DNA of 64,000 bases from Spirometra erinaceieuropaei (GCA_902702965.1 CACRXP010000180.1:616281-680280), one strand, 5' to 3'. Counted from the stretch's first letter, positions 15,101-24,601 are shown. Numbers and translations: made by a program. The notes: generated from the letters alone by a model not told the origin.

Positions 15101-16779
15101 TGGCAAACTGAGTAACGCCAAGACGTGTAGAATAAAAGTTCTATTGAGTGGATAGACTAACTAGGAGTAGCTCCGTGGCGAACATCCCACCCATAGTCCG
15201 AGAATGACCAGGAAAGCAGGAGATTCGAAAATCCACCCTGCGCGGCTGGTGATCTGAACAGGTAGCCCAGATGAAAAATAACTTGCCCATCTCAATCACC
15301 CATACGATGCGGGCGAACCTAACACCACAAGGGCGGTATCTATTGGCGTTGATGTATGCACTTGAGAAATATTCTCCAACTTCAGTCGACGAAAGATGTC
15401 AGTGTCGTTAGAAATAAACTTAGTAAACTCCGTGCCCTTTTCAATGAAACCAACGGTAGTGCATAATGGCAAATAATGACATCTCGCAGTTTTAGTCAAA
15501 AGTATAAACCGTACCTTTCAAGCTGGTGCGCATTCCCCTCATAGCAGTGCTTGAGGGAAATTATTTGATTTTTGGCCAGCGCCAGTTGAGCCTTCAGTTC
15601 ATGTGCGTAGGCCTCGGCACTTGCTTTTTGCCATTTTAACATTAAGATATTTTCCTGGAGACTCTTAACTTCGGTTGATGGAGGTGCAGACATCGAAGAC
15701 AGAGTTTGATCCTTGGAGATCGCACATAATTCAGGAGACGAGCAGCAACAAAACTGGAAGAGATAGCGTAGAATGTAAGGGCTGTCTTTCTACCAATTCT
15801 AATGCAAATTTTGTTCACTTTGGCTACTCATCGCACTTTGTGGTTTGTCAATGTTAGGCATTATTATAATTATGCGGGAACCCACATTTCGAGCTATAGG
15901 CCGAAAAACGCAAGACTGTCCCCAAGAGCTATATTTTCTAATGATCAGTATAACTTTGCCCCCCTCAGCGTGTGCAACATGAGCGTGTGAAAGAAGATGC
16001 AATTGCTATAGTAAGTCTGTTACTCGCCCGGTGTTTCGGATACATATGGGAACCCACCATAAAAGACAGGGTCATACAAGGGTAATGGTTGCACAAGGAC
16101 TACTATTTATAGGCTCCAGATGCTATACCACTGCGTACCAAACTGATGGCGAATTTGAAGCGCCAGACGACAAAAAGTTGTTTAAGCGGTCACACTCCGT
16201 TTTTATCAACTACGTCCTGGAAGTCGAATGAGCGCCATTGGTTTGGGGTACTCATGCTTATCCATTGTGAGTTCGGGTCTGGAAAACCCGCCACACTGTA
16301 TGCATTATGAATGCTTATAATACCGCATACTCAGCGAAGTTGCCAAGAATCATGAAATGCGGAGGGTACTCAATAGAGTCGAATTTGCGGTATATATATG
16401 TGCCACACTTCGGGGTTCGGTATAACTGGCTGACGACGGCTAATAAGCCAGAAATTGTCATTCCTGTCATTCTGCCTACATCATGCGCCGCTGTGCGGCT
16501 GCTGGTTGGGATGGAGAGAGAGTCCATAAGGCACAACGGAAAGAGTGAGTTCGTAGGAACGATCGGTGAGCGCTCCCTACCATTTAATCTTCCCGATCGA
16601 AAACTGACAGGGCAACGGGTTCGTGGCTCAGTGGTTAGAGGCGTGGACTTCTAACAAACAGGTCGCGGTTTCGAGCCTCGGGTGTGCCACATTTCGGGGT
16701 TGAATATGACTGGCTAAAGACGGCTTACAAGCCAGAAATGGTCATTCCAGTCTCCTTGTCTTTGTCAGTAATAACATAC

Positions 16780-16819
<40 letters not shown>

Positions 16820-19800
16820 CAGAATGACATTACCGACAAAGACAAGGGAGACTGGAATGGCTATTTCTGGCTTATTAGCCGTCGTCAGCCAGCCATACCC
16901 AAGCCCGAAGTGTGGAACACCCGAGCCTCGAACTCGCGACCTGTTGGTTTAGAAGTCCACGCTTCTACCCACTGGGCCACGAGCCCGTTGCCCTGTCGGT
17001 TTTCGATCGGGTATATACAGTGGTAGGGGGCGCTCACCGATCGTTCATACGGAACTCACTCGTTCCGTTGTGCCTTAAGGGCTCTCTCTCGAGCCCAACC
17101 AGCAGCCGCGCAGCGGCGCATGATATATAGGCAACAGGCTCGTGGCCCGGTGAGTAGAGGCGTTGACTTCTAAACCAACAGGTCGCGAGTTCGAGGCTCG
17201 GGTGTTCCACACTTCGGGCTTGGGTATGGCTGGCTGACGACGGCTAATAAGCCAGAAATGGCCATTCCAGTCTCCCTTGTCTTTGTCGGTAATAGCATTC
17301 TGCCTATATATCATGCGCCGCTGCGCGGCTGCTGGTTGGGCTCGAGAGAGAGCCCTTAAGGCACAACGGAACGAGTGAGTTCCGTATGAACGATCGGTGA
17401 GCGCCCCCTTACATTGTATATTCCCGATCGAAAACCGATAGGGTGTACAAGCTGTGTGCGTACGGTATTTGCCGGCTGGTGTGCTACGTGTATCTGGTTC
17501 TTTTTCAGTCGTCTTTCGACTAATTCAGATACATTATTCACGTATGGGAGAGTTCGCCATGTGGCTGGTTTTGGTGCCTGAGCAGAAACGAAATACCTCT
17601 ACTAACTGTTCTCACAAAATGGGTACCCGCGTGACTTTATACGTCAATGCACGAGGCACCAGGAAATCAAGGGAAATGGTATTTCCAATGCTAAGGCAGC
17701 TCTTCTAGTTAAGTCATTCAGCCACAGGAAATCGGCAAAGCATGTTCGAGCTCTCTCTAAACACGGTAAAGCCGTTTTCCGTGAGCTCAAAGGTCCATGT
17801 CTTCTTTACTCCGAGTACCCGCCAGGTGACTCGCAGTGTCAACCTTAGGTACCGCAAAGTAATCGGCGTCGGTGTTTTAAAAACCTCGTCTAAGAAAACT
17901 AAATTCACCCATGCATACACGTAAGCCTATAATGTTTCAAAGATGATTTACAGCAAAATGTATGTAAGGGGTTAAATTAATTTACTGAGCTGGTAGCGAA
18001 TTGAAATCTCCCAGATCTCACTCCAAATTTCCATTTTATTGGTTTCCTCAGAAAATAAATGATATGAAAAATAAGGAGGACATCAAAGAAGACGGAAGGG
18101 GTTGGATATGCTTACATCATGTCCACTGGTAAGTCGAGATATTGCAATGTTTTTAGCTTTCAAATCCGCTTTGAATTCCTTTTGTAACTCCTCACGCTCC
18201 CTCTGCCGAGCGACACTTTCCGCTGCAAGAATCTGTTGGTCCAGTTCCACTGCCAATCGGCTTATTTCCTCTTGATGACGCCGACGTTCCCTGTAGGGTA
18301 ACAGAGCTCAAGTTTAGGAACGCATGGACGTTCGAAAGGGGGAGGTAGAAAAACAGTGTCCTGCACCTTATGCTGAAATCGATATCGTTAAGGTTGTGAT
18401 GAGCGGTAGAAAAGGCTGCAGGGATTGGCCTCCGGGGGAGTTTAGGCGTCCCGCATTTTCATTTGACACCGAAAGAGCGGAAGTTCACCTGTAATTAAGT
18501 CTCAGCGATCTGAACTGATTTAGGGACAGGACAGGCACGAAGACAAAGATAGCCGCTTCACACGGCTTGCGAGGTGGAAGCAATCGATTTTTTTCTGTTC
18601 TCCGAACAAGCTAAATTTACGAGCCCCACTTTCACGTGACTGCTAGAGTTGGCAACTTCATTGTGGTCCATGGCCTTATCACCTCCACTGCGAAATCATA
18701 TGACTAGTTAACGCGACCTGGTGCAGTGAAAATGTGATTCGCCGTCTGTTACCAACTTGTTTGTCTCGTAAAGGACACGTATTGGTCAATAACGGCTCTG
18801 AAACGTTTATTACACTTATCTTCTGTGCTTCGAGTGCAAAATACGGCTAGCTCTCCGGGAAAAAAAACAGAATTTACTTTTTCGTCTGCTTTAACGTAAA
18901 AAATGACTGTGGCAAAAATGTCAGTGACAAAGTTATTACCAAAGCGGATAAGTAGACATGGGAGGGTGGTCGATTACACGATGTCTCACAACTTTGAACC
19001 AAGTCGGACAGGTATTCATCACAGCACACCAGACCATTCACGTCTTTTCCGCTGTATACACTGAGTCGCAGGTAGGACCTGTTGTTTAATTTGCGTCACG
19101 CTTCTATATTTAGTCGTTAAAAATCCCTGAGTATCAAAATAAAAACTTCTGCATGATAAGAGATTTACTGTCGCTTTTTAATTTCCTCGGAAATTATCTA
19201 GGAACTTGTAGTAGGTAAGTTTATTCACGGTCTTTAGGCTCAGACCGAGAATTTTATGTATGAATATTTGGGCCGAAGTCCATCAGCCACGGCGGGTAAC
19301 CGCGGAATACTCATAAACTGCCGACAGGAAGCCAGTAGTATACTTGATGATAAGGTAATACCATACTAACAGCACAGATACTAGCTAAAAGCCCATACGC
19401 GCGTGTTTCGCCGATATTCTGTCGCTGCATGGCGCAGCTGCGAGGAATTCAGCTCGTCAGTGGGGGCCCCAGCATTCCTCGTCTGTTTTCTGGTAGATAC
19501 TCCAATCTAGCAATTGTCGCTTTTTAATATCCTCAGAAATTATTTACGAAGTACATTGGAGTATCTACCAGAACACAGACGGGAATGTTGGGGCACCCAC
19601 TGACGAGCCGAATTCCTCGCAGCTGCGCCATGTAGCAGCAGAATATCGGCGAAACACGCGCGTATGGGCTTTTAGCTAGTATCTGTGCTGTTAGTATGAT
19701 ATCACCTTAGCATAAGTAGATTTACTGTACGTTGTGCCGACGATCTAAGTAATCTTGACTTTGTATCTGCTTATCAGTGAGTGGTAATTATGCTGTGATA

Positions 19801-22800
19801 TAAGTGTGATTGTGAGACAGCGTTTAAGTCTGGCAATAGTATTTTGGAGGTTATCTTAACAGCAAGATGGATAGAAGTCTAACTGAAGTCATAATGACTA
19901 CATTAAGCTTAACTAGAGCACAACCTAGGAGGTGAGTAAGGCTGGAAAAGGGAAGACGCGTATGATAACGTAGAAATAGACTGCCGACCTCCACATTCGT
20001 CCCTGATGCACTGACCGAAACATTGTAGTTAAGCTTATTGTCTTTGCAACATTCCTTTCTTTCTCAGTAGGAAGGCAAGTCACTTTTTTATTTAGGAGGA
20101 TTCCAGTGTTTGGATTGCGAGGGAAACTAATCGTGGGGACGAAACATGTCATATTCAACAGTACATCGGACAGTGGATATATTTGAAGACCTTATCATAA
20201 GTAGAAAAACGTTAGCCATGTCAAAGTGACTAGGAACATTGGAGACCGTCGTATGCGCATGATAAATTATCAAGTGAGCAGTCAAAACGGTTGATCACGG
20301 CGACCCACACATGTGCACTTCTGTAAGATCGACTAAGAAATGGATGAATAATAACTCACTGTACAATGGAATCCTCCATGCGAGAGTTCTCCTCCCTTAA
20401 CCGATGGACTTCTGACAGTACCGTCGATATAACGCGTTCGAACAGGTTTTTTAACGAGCTGTCTCCTCGCGATAGAGAATTGTGGAGTTTCTTGAATTCG
20501 CTGCCACTGGTGGAGTTAAAAATTAGAAAGTAATATGAAGTACAACAGAATATGCTACTGTTAAGGAATCCCTGCAAATCTTACTGCGCTAGACAAACCT
20601 TGAGAAAAGTTGAATAATAAAATTCAGAAATTCTGAAGACATTTTTGGGCGATGCTTAATTCAGTGCTGTTCTCTAGGTAAACACAGATTTCCGACTTTA
20701 TAACTCAGTAGTTTGGACCTAAGTTGCATATGGCTTAAGCAATAATAAAGCAGTCACTGCGTTTGGAGATTATGGGCACACGACGCCCCTAACAAAATTA
20801 ATGTAAAAGGTTTTGAAGATTTTGAAAAATATACTGCTACGAGCTTTTGAGTTGGGTGGCCTGCACTGAAAGCGTGTCATTTTCTTGCAAAGAAAGTGAT
20901 GATAAAAAGTTTCTTTGAAATGGACAAACACACTATTACCCAGGAAACTGACAGCAACTGGAATTTTTCCTAACAAGACATAGCGGTGCGAGGCGGAAAG
21001 TTTTGTACGATACAAAGCGGGCACATACAGAGTATGAAAGAGGGCGGAGCACTTGAATGCATGAATGGGAAAACGTTTTTGCAGATGTTAAGCAAAATGT
21101 TTAATTGGAGTTCCTATTTCACACAAAATGTGAAGTGTCTTTAAATACAATTTAAATAGCATGGAGGACTATTATAAAGGTGGGTCAAAACGACACTTTC
21201 TAAAAATATACCATAAGGGTATACCCGGCCCCTTATTTATACAACCTCCTTCTGAAAGGAGCAGCTATATGAGCATGAATGTGATAGAACACACTCCGGT
21301 TTAGAATACAGTTTGTATGTACACACATATAGTAAAAGAGTGGCCAGTGTTCACACAATACTAATATAAGGCGAGGATGCACTACTTTTATATAATATGA
21401 TATTTTGCAAATAAACTGCAGTACCTTTTGTTATGTGATAGACAGACATAACCTAAGTACCTTTCCTAACAAATAATAAAGGTTAAACATTTGACAGATT
21501 GCCGAGTGTGCAGTTGCTATTGGAGAAAGTGACATTTCGTTTTTCGTCTCAAACAGTCCATGCCGAATTTGTAGCATTTCAAGATTTTACTTTTGTCGGT
21601 TAAAAACAGCCAGTGACATGTAAACTGAGCAGGTGACGTCTATTCTGTGTTGGACGTGGTTAATTCAATCGTATACTTCCTGTACAAAATTGAAAATGAA
21701 AATCTATTGTACAAAAATGTGAAAAAACGATAGGGAGCGAGCGCAGTAGCTGCTTTTAAGTGAGTCCTTTCGGTTGGAGGCAAGTGTTAAATCTTTTAAT
21801 TGTATGGGTGTCTTGTGTATCATATTCTTAACGGAAGTGGGGATAAGGTCCTTAGCCAAGTACTAGTTCTTTGTAAAAAAAAGTGCGTAGTCCCAAGGTA
21901 GCCGAATTGTTAAGAATAGGTTTGCTATGGATGAAAAGTCGGAGATTTCTTGCGAGTCAGCCCTCTGAAAGTCTAGAAGGAGACGTGACGGGTAGAATAA
22001 AATATATTTTTTTATGAAAATAACAATTTTTCTACGGCGTTTATCTCAGCTTCTCGTGTTATTGAGGAGCAAAATCTAAAAGTTTTGTTTGAAATCACCT
22101 TAATGGCACTATTTTCAATACCATACCTCCTTGACGGAGCGCCAGATTTAGTTGATTATGTCATCCTAAAGCCCTGTGCCATAAAGGAGAGCCATAGGTC
22201 AGCTAGTAATTTGAGTGAGCAGTTTACCAACTATATATAAATTTCCAGAGCAAAGTCGTCAAAATAGCATTCCGGTTTCATAGTAAGACAGGTGAACTCT
22301 AGCCACATGGTATGTGACCGTCAGCAATCTTGCGACAACTTAATTACGTGGCCGGTTGTCTACTTTATACACAAAAATAAATACACCCAGACTCTGGATG
22401 GCGAGAATTGGAGACACCATTCTGCGCGCAGACCTACTGCTTAAAGCAGAATTATGAATTTGGTGAAAAAGCAGTCTTGACTATGATATATGTCTTCCTT
22501 TATTGATTTCTTTCATTTTGTTCTGGAAATCTCACACAAATTTGGCAGACGTGATTAAGGTATTTTAACTGCATATAAATTTTGTGTGTATAAGTTTAAC
22601 CGGACGATTAATTTATAGGAGTAAACGTCTCTAGAATACAGAATTTCAACTAGGCAGGGAATATGTTAACCGGCATAAACACTCTGTGAGTTTGAGGTAA
22701 AAATAGTTGGGTAGATGAATAAAGTCCAAAGTCAGAGTTTTCTACACCGGCTGATAGTCGGAAAATAAAAAGCCCAAATGTAGTATAAGATGAGTTTGTT

Positions 22801-23786
22801 CTGTGTTATCTGTTAGTATTATTTTTCGTCTCCAACTAGAGTAGTCAAACACACGCATGCAGTCATGCTGTTAGGTTGAAGTGAAGGGGCAGCCGTATGC
22901 AGAGGGATGTCAGGACAGGTAGCCTTTTTGAACTCCTTAATCAGTCTAGAGTCAAATTGCTGGCATCACGAAGACGATTATAATCTCACTGTAAAGTGCC
23001 CCGCAAGTAATTTCGCCTCAAGCTTCGTGATCTCACTGCCACCCAAAGTGGCTCTTCTCCTGCACTTTTAATTAAATGAAGGAAATCTAATAAACGGACT
23101 TTTTAATAATATTTCAACAGTAAAATGCGCATATCGAACATCAAAATAAGGAAATCCTACCAATTTAAGCGGTCGAATTCAGAAGTAAATTCCAGAAAAT
23201 CCGATACGGACACCGAACTCTGTCGTCTGAATGTACCGTCTGTTCGCTGTAGTTTTCGAAGCCGTTCTCTGGCCTTCATCCGTCTCAACACGGCAGAAAG
23301 TCCTGGAGAGATGTGGGACTTTTCGTCCCTCTGAGTGATTGCCTCATTGTCCGCAATTTCGTCGCCGTCAGAACTCAACGATAGGGAATTTGTTAGCTCC
23401 TTTTTGATGTCTGACCTACGGACCTCAGAGTGAGGGGAATTGGTGGAGTTTATCCGACTCCTGCTTCTCGAAGTCAGACGGCAGCGCAGCGAATTCTGCG
23501 AACCCATATTGTATTGGTTACGGAAGAAGCTTTGGCGTCGAACTATTTGGTGAAATGATCGACAAAAGTCTTCGAAACTGACAATTCCATCTCCATCAGA
23601 GTCTAGCTGTTGGAGTATGCCGTTGGCGTCTTCTGAACTCAGGTCCTGCCCACAGGCCTCAGCCAGCTGCCATGCTTCTAAGTAGCCGCGGCCCTCCTTG
23701 TCCAGGCTCTCAAAAATCAGCTGCGCGTTAGTTGATAGTTCCTCAAGGAGTGATTCAACAGATACCGCACGCGATATGGGTTTCAT
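67..23786 (-). CDS. RASEF: RASEF/Rab45-like EF-hand, coiled-coil, Rab GTPase protein (8 exons, 3' end outside window)
   Basis: This entry joins exons 23786-23161, 20506-20360, 18290-18116, about 15663-15515, 8120-7847, 5273-4934, 862-781 and 181-67. Phases at the junctions, as bases of a codon carried across, are 2, 2, 0, 2, 0, 1, 2, and each matches its partner. Donors read GTAGGA, GTGAGT, GTAAGC, GTACGG, GTAAGT, GTAAGA, GTGAGT and GTAAAG. The domain order EF-hands, coiled coil, linker, Rab GTPase is that of the large Rab proteins RASEF (Rab45), CRACR2A and Rab44. These couple calcium signals to vesicle traffic or signalling. About 636 residues are visible; human family members have roughly 730-740, so about 100 residues including G4, G5 and any prenylated cysteines should lie left of position 1. 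Domain content does not separate RASEF from CRACR2A, so the symbol is provisional. Extra small exons in the long introns cannot be excluded. Confidence 0.88.
182..780 (-). other. Intron between exons 7 and 8
   Basis: This 599-base intron has consensus borders. I see no repeat or coding sequence in it. A short plus-strand open frame overlapping its right end and exon 7 is a shadow. Confidence 0.8.
781..862 (-). CDS. RASEF: RASEF-like exon 7: GTPase beta2-beta3 and G3 motif
   Basis: This 82-base exon is too short for ORF tracks but unmistakable: it encodes [20 protein letters not shown] followed by DTAGQE and the first two bases of Arg. WDTAGQE is the invariant G3/switch II motif of Rab proteins. 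It begins after acceptor tttcttgtttacgtacag and ends at GTGAGTGAG. Two bases complete the Gly left by exon 6, and CG is completed by the first base of exon 8. Its presence in the right order and phase is the strongest single proof of the gene model. Confidence 0.95.
1090..2590 (-). mobile_element. Decayed Penelope-like element, RT region
   Basis: Reading leftward, the fragment contains [20 protein letters not shown] and [18 protein letters not shown] (N-terminal RT), [27 protein letters not shown] and then an open stretch 2176-1358. That stretch carries motif A ([13 protein letters not shown]), motif B ([10 protein letters not shown]), YVEDIF at motif C and KRKTW-like positions ([13 protein letters not shown]). 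The catalytic YVDD is YVED, so the polymerase is dead even apart from the stops near 2190 and 2260 and the frameshift near 1450. Sequence to about 1090 looks like further decayed C-terminal PLE. It lies in the RASEF-like intron in the same orientation as the gene. Confidence 0.9.
2580..3150 (+). mobile_element. Internally deleted Penelope-like element: RT N-terminus joined to GIY-YIG C-terminus
   Basis: On the plus strand, 2580-2690 repeats the AHVEKLKE and GVVIMNRSD segment of the neighbouring minus-strand copy, as an inverted repeat around about 2565. The RT palm is then missing. From 2726 the frame encodes [20 protein letters not shown], then [20 protein letters not shown] and a tail like [12 protein letters not shown]. 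This is the GIY-YIG C-terminal half of a PLE and aligns with residues about 545-610 of the 54-56 kb copy. A degenerate copy of the PLE 3' hammerhead motif follows at about 3105-3140. The two fragments are head to head. Confidence 0.88.
3105..3142 (+). ncRNA. Degenerate hammerhead-ribozyme motif at PLE 3' end
   Basis: GGC then CTGACGA (3108-3114) matches stem I and core of the intact motif at 56090-56129. The following GAAGTTATC and GGAAGCAACG keep only part of stem II, GAAA and the palindromic stem III. It should be inactive. Confidence 0.5.
3151..4933. other. Remainder of intron between exons 6 and 7
   Basis: A GC-rich, gene-free block at 3270-3480 resembles an interspersed repeat but I cannot assign it to a family. 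The rest, including 3500-4500, holds nothing I recognise. The intron as a whole spans 863-4933. Confidence 0.5.
4934..5273 (-). CDS. RASEF: RASEF-like exon 6: basic linker and GTPase P-loop (G1, switch I)
   Basis: The acceptor ttttttctttgagaatttgcag and donor GTAG|GTAAGACTA frame a 340-base exon, phase 0 in and 1 out. The first 75 or so residues are a Ser/Arg-rich basic linker ([28 protein letters not shown]). The Rab domain begins at [20 protein letters not shown], whose GDSDVGKS is the Walker A/G1 motif. It is followed by [15 protein letters not shown], where the SAT threonine corresponds to the magnesium-coordinating switch I residue. Human RASEF has SATLG at the same place. The plus-strand frames that overlap here are shadows. 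Confidence 0.93.
5274..7846. other. Intron between exons 5 and 6
   Basis: Positions 5521-5580 resemble the tail of the tRNA-like SINE family (minus orientation: cttattggccgtcaccagtc). A GC-richer stretch at 5690-6080 has overlapping open frames on both strands without recognisable protein similarity. A 92-codon plus-strand frame at 7503-7781 is also unassigned. Confidence 0.45.
7847..8120 (-). CDS. RASEF: RASEF-like exon 5: polar linker before the GTPase
   Basis: The exon ends at a consensus donor (CCATAT|GTAAGTTATA) in phase 0, as exon 6 requires. The acceptor tttccaggctctag before 8120 leaves one base, matching exon 4. Ninety-one codons give a linker rich in Ser, Glu, Gln and Pro (for instance [13 protein letters not shown] and [19 protein letters not shown]), as expected between coiled coil and GTPase. 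A stronger-looking acceptor, ttctttccag before 8127, is in phase 1. If it is the true one, a further exon must lie in the 7.4-kb intron between exons 4 and 5. No recognised domain is present. Confidence 0.65.
8121..15514. other. Large intron between exons 4 and 5, with assembly gap
   Basis: This 7.4-kb interval holds a GC-rich repeat-like block at 8420-9009 (a 199-codon minus frame, probably repeat), a SINE tail fragment near 9975-10060, the N gap, and a second GC-rich block at 11020-11540. Minus-strand frames at 12389-11985 and 14434-14090 are unassigned. The latter follows a usable acceptor (ctattttcgtag), so a missed exon there is possible. The stretches 9040-9900, 12400-13180 and 14640-15290 show nothing to me. 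Confidence 0.45.
10745..10841. other. Assembly gap (97 N)
   Basis: A run of 97 undetermined bases. It lies inside the intron between exons 4 and 5, so it may hide an exon or, more likely, a repeat that could not be assembled. Confidence 0.99.
15515..15663 (-). CDS. RASEF: RASEF-like exon 4: third coiled-coil segment
   Basis: The donor GAAAG|GTACGG at 15514 is clear and leaves phase 2. The 49 codons continue the coiled coil ([18 protein letters not shown], then [18 protein letters not shown]) with heptad hydrophobics. The acceptor is not certain. AG before 15663 gives the phase 0 needed after exon 3. A second phase-0 AG before 15711 would add 16 residues, including a Pro/Ser-rich piece, and a third before 15654 would remove three. 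Any of the three keeps the reading frame. Confidence 0.75.
16475..16782 (+). repeat. tRNA-like SINE, copy 1
   Basis: The copy begins near catcatgcgccgctgtgcgg and continues through a 5' arm (gatcggtgagcg, cccgatcgaaaactgacagg). A tRNA-like segment at about 16620-16680 has an A-box-like gtggctcagtggttagaggc and a B-box-like ggtcgcggtttcgagcctc. The tail contains gacggcttacaagccagaaa and ends cttgtctttgtcagtaata. A truncated tail copy precedes it from about 16392. The pol III box resemblance points to a tRNA-derived SINE; the name of the family is unknown to me. Confidence 0.8.
16783..16817. repeat. (AT)n microsatellite at the centre of an inverted SINE pair
   Basis: A 35-base pure AT dinucleotide run sits exactly between copy 1 and the inverted copy 2 of the SINE. 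Confidence 0.97.
16818..17128 (-). repeat. tRNA-like SINE, copy 2 (inverted)
   Basis: This is the reverse complement of copy 1, starting with the tail (attaccgacaaagacaaggg), then cttattagccgtcgtcagcc, the tRNA-like head with its B and A boxes reversed (about 16915-16985), and the cgatcgg / gcgccgctgcgcggc end. With copy 1 it makes a roughly 300-base-arm palindrome around the AT run. Confidence 0.85.
17129..17440 (+). repeat. tRNA-like SINE, copy 3, with second 5' arm
   Basis: A head copy (ggcccggtgagtagaggcgt, ggtcgcgagttcgaggctcg) is followed by the tail gacggctaataagccagaaa and ctttgtcggtaatag. The 5' arm motif (gcgccgctgcgcggctgctg, gatcggtgagcgcc, cccgatcgaaaaccgatagg) then appears again, ending at about 17440. 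It is again inverted relative to copy 2, so the locus alternates plus, minus, plus. Confidence 0.8.
18116..18290 (-). CDS. RASEF: RASEF-like exon 3: second coiled-coil segment
   Basis: The 175-base exon starts after acceptor ctctgttaccctacag and ends at GTAAGC in phase 0. Its first base completes the Gln codon begun in exon 2. The 58 following codons are an almost pure coiled coil rich in Glu, Gln, Arg, Lys and Leu, for example [19 protein letters not shown] and [19 protein letters not shown], with no proline. The reading frame closes soon after the donor, and the ORF is too short for ordinary six-frame filters. I found it by following the phase from exon 2. Confidence 0.82.
18291..20359. other. 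Intron between exons 2 and 3, containing a 155-base-arm inverted repeat
   Basis: Besides the inverted repeat (19352-19708, listed separately), nothing is recognisable at 18300-19160 or 19710-20350. Confidence 0.5.
19352..19708. repeat. Inverted repeat (foldback), arms 155 bases, spacer 48
   Basis: Left arm 19352-19506 (starting aaggtaataccatactaaca, ending ctggtagatactccaat) is the near-exact reverse complement of 19555-19708. The arms include cagctgcgaggaattcagct / gaattcctcgcagctgcg. The spacer (about 19513-19550, gtcgctttttaatatcctca) is an imperfect direct copy of sequence just outside the left arm (19169-19206). The form fits a foldback transposon or hairpin-derived duplication. No coding sequence. 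Confidence 0.9.
20360..20506 (-). CDS. RASEF: RASEF-like exon 2: first coiled-coil segment
   Basis: This 147-base exon lies between a pyrimidine-rich acceptor (tttttaactccaccag) and the donor GTGAGT. It takes one base from exon 1 to complete a Cys codon and leaves two (CA) for exon 3. The 48 full codons encode a charged amphipathic helix, with Leu/Ile/Val at heptad spacing in [18 protein letters not shown] and many Glu and Arg. This suits the start of the dimerising coiled coil that follows the EF-hands in this family. There is no catalytic motif. The phase match on both sides is the main reason to call it an exon rather than a chance open frame. Confidence 0.8.
20507..23160. other. Intron between exons 1 and 2
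   Basis: This 2.65-kb, AT-rich interval has no recognisable coding sequence or repeat of the families found elsewhere in the window. Short minus-strand frames, for example 21024-20770, look like chance. Confidence 0.5.
23161..23786 (-). CDS. RASEF: RASEF-like exon 1: start codon and EF-hand pair
   Basis: The frame opens upstream of the ATG at 23786, which I take as the start. A TTG-initiated extension to 23810 adds eight residues without support. Residues about 20-85 form an EF-hand pair. The first loop ([12 protein letters not shown]) is degenerate, with Gln at position 12. The second ([12 protein letters not shown]) has Asp at 1, 3 and 5 and Asp at 12, so it should bind a divalent ion. The rest is Ser/Arg-rich low-complexity sequence of about 120 residues, ending in an acidic then basic stretch. 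The exon ends in phase 2 at GTAGGA; reading on gives a stop at once, which supports the splice. Human RASEF likewise begins with an EF-hand pair close to its N-terminus. Confidence 0.88.
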
Positions 23787-23810
23787 CGAAGTCAGTTGGC
23801 GTCGGATCAA

Positions 23811-24590
23811 AAGGTTAGTGTATACTTGCTATTCCCGCTCCGTTTTGTCATACTTCAAAGTGTTGGACGTACTCAGTCAGCAGCGTAAGGGTATCCGTGA
23901 ACGCAATGCGAGTGTAGAATAAATGGTCTACTTTGCGTGTTGGTGTCCGGCTGCCTGTGCGTGACCTTCCTGCCCCTCAGTCAATGAGCTTTGAGCGAAC
24001 AAGGTCTTTCATGAGCCAATAGGACACTGGACAAAAGGTGGGATTGTAACGGGTTGACGCCCAGCACGCATTTAACCTAAGTGCTGTTGGTTTATGGCAG
24101 TCATGTGGTGGTGTTGCCTGCGCGCAGAAAGCGAGCAGCCTTCAATCGAATGAGGCTTAACCATTTGACGCAATTAGATAGACAAAAAACTAACTCGTCC
24201 ACATGTACTGAGGACTAAAGTACCTGTGTCCTTATTTTCCAGGTAGCTATGCAGTCCGCTACTGTTCGCATAAAAGTTTTTTTATAAAGGGCTATGCGTT
24301 GCGTAATGATTAATGAGAATTAAAAGGGTAATAGAAGTATGAATGAAAGACTACCAAACTGTCTGGGCATTGGTCGGTAGCATTGGTCGTATGTGACAGC
24401 AATTTATTGATGTGAAAAACTGCTCTTTATTGTCTAAGTAGTTACTGCATCATACCTCTGTTTTCACATGAAACGAGTCTCATTTTAAACAGCTTAGATA
24501 ACCACATGACAAAGACGACATTTTGTCGGTTGGTCTGGCCATTTTTGTGGCTGTATACTATTGTCAAAACGACAGTGTGTGCCCTTTACT
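23811..24590. other. Region upstream of the RASEF-like gene
   Basis: This should hold the 5' UTR and promoter of the minus-strand gene. I cannot point to a convincing TATA box, initiator or splice-leader site, and see no repeat. Confidence 0.3.
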
Positions 24591-24601
24591 ATGCAGTCCA
24601 A

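Larger units (their letters stand above)
15712..18115. other. Intron between exons 3 and 4, containing the SINE cluster
   Basis: Apart from the inverted SINE cluster (16392-17440), listed separately, I see no coding or structural feature at 15712-16390 or 17445-18115. Confidence 0.5.

Noticed and set aside
16620..16690. tRNA gene in the 16.6-17.2 kb cluster
   Set aside because: A and B boxes are present, but the flanks do not close an acceptor stem, and the same unit recurs with a common tail in both orientations. It is a tRNA-like SINE.
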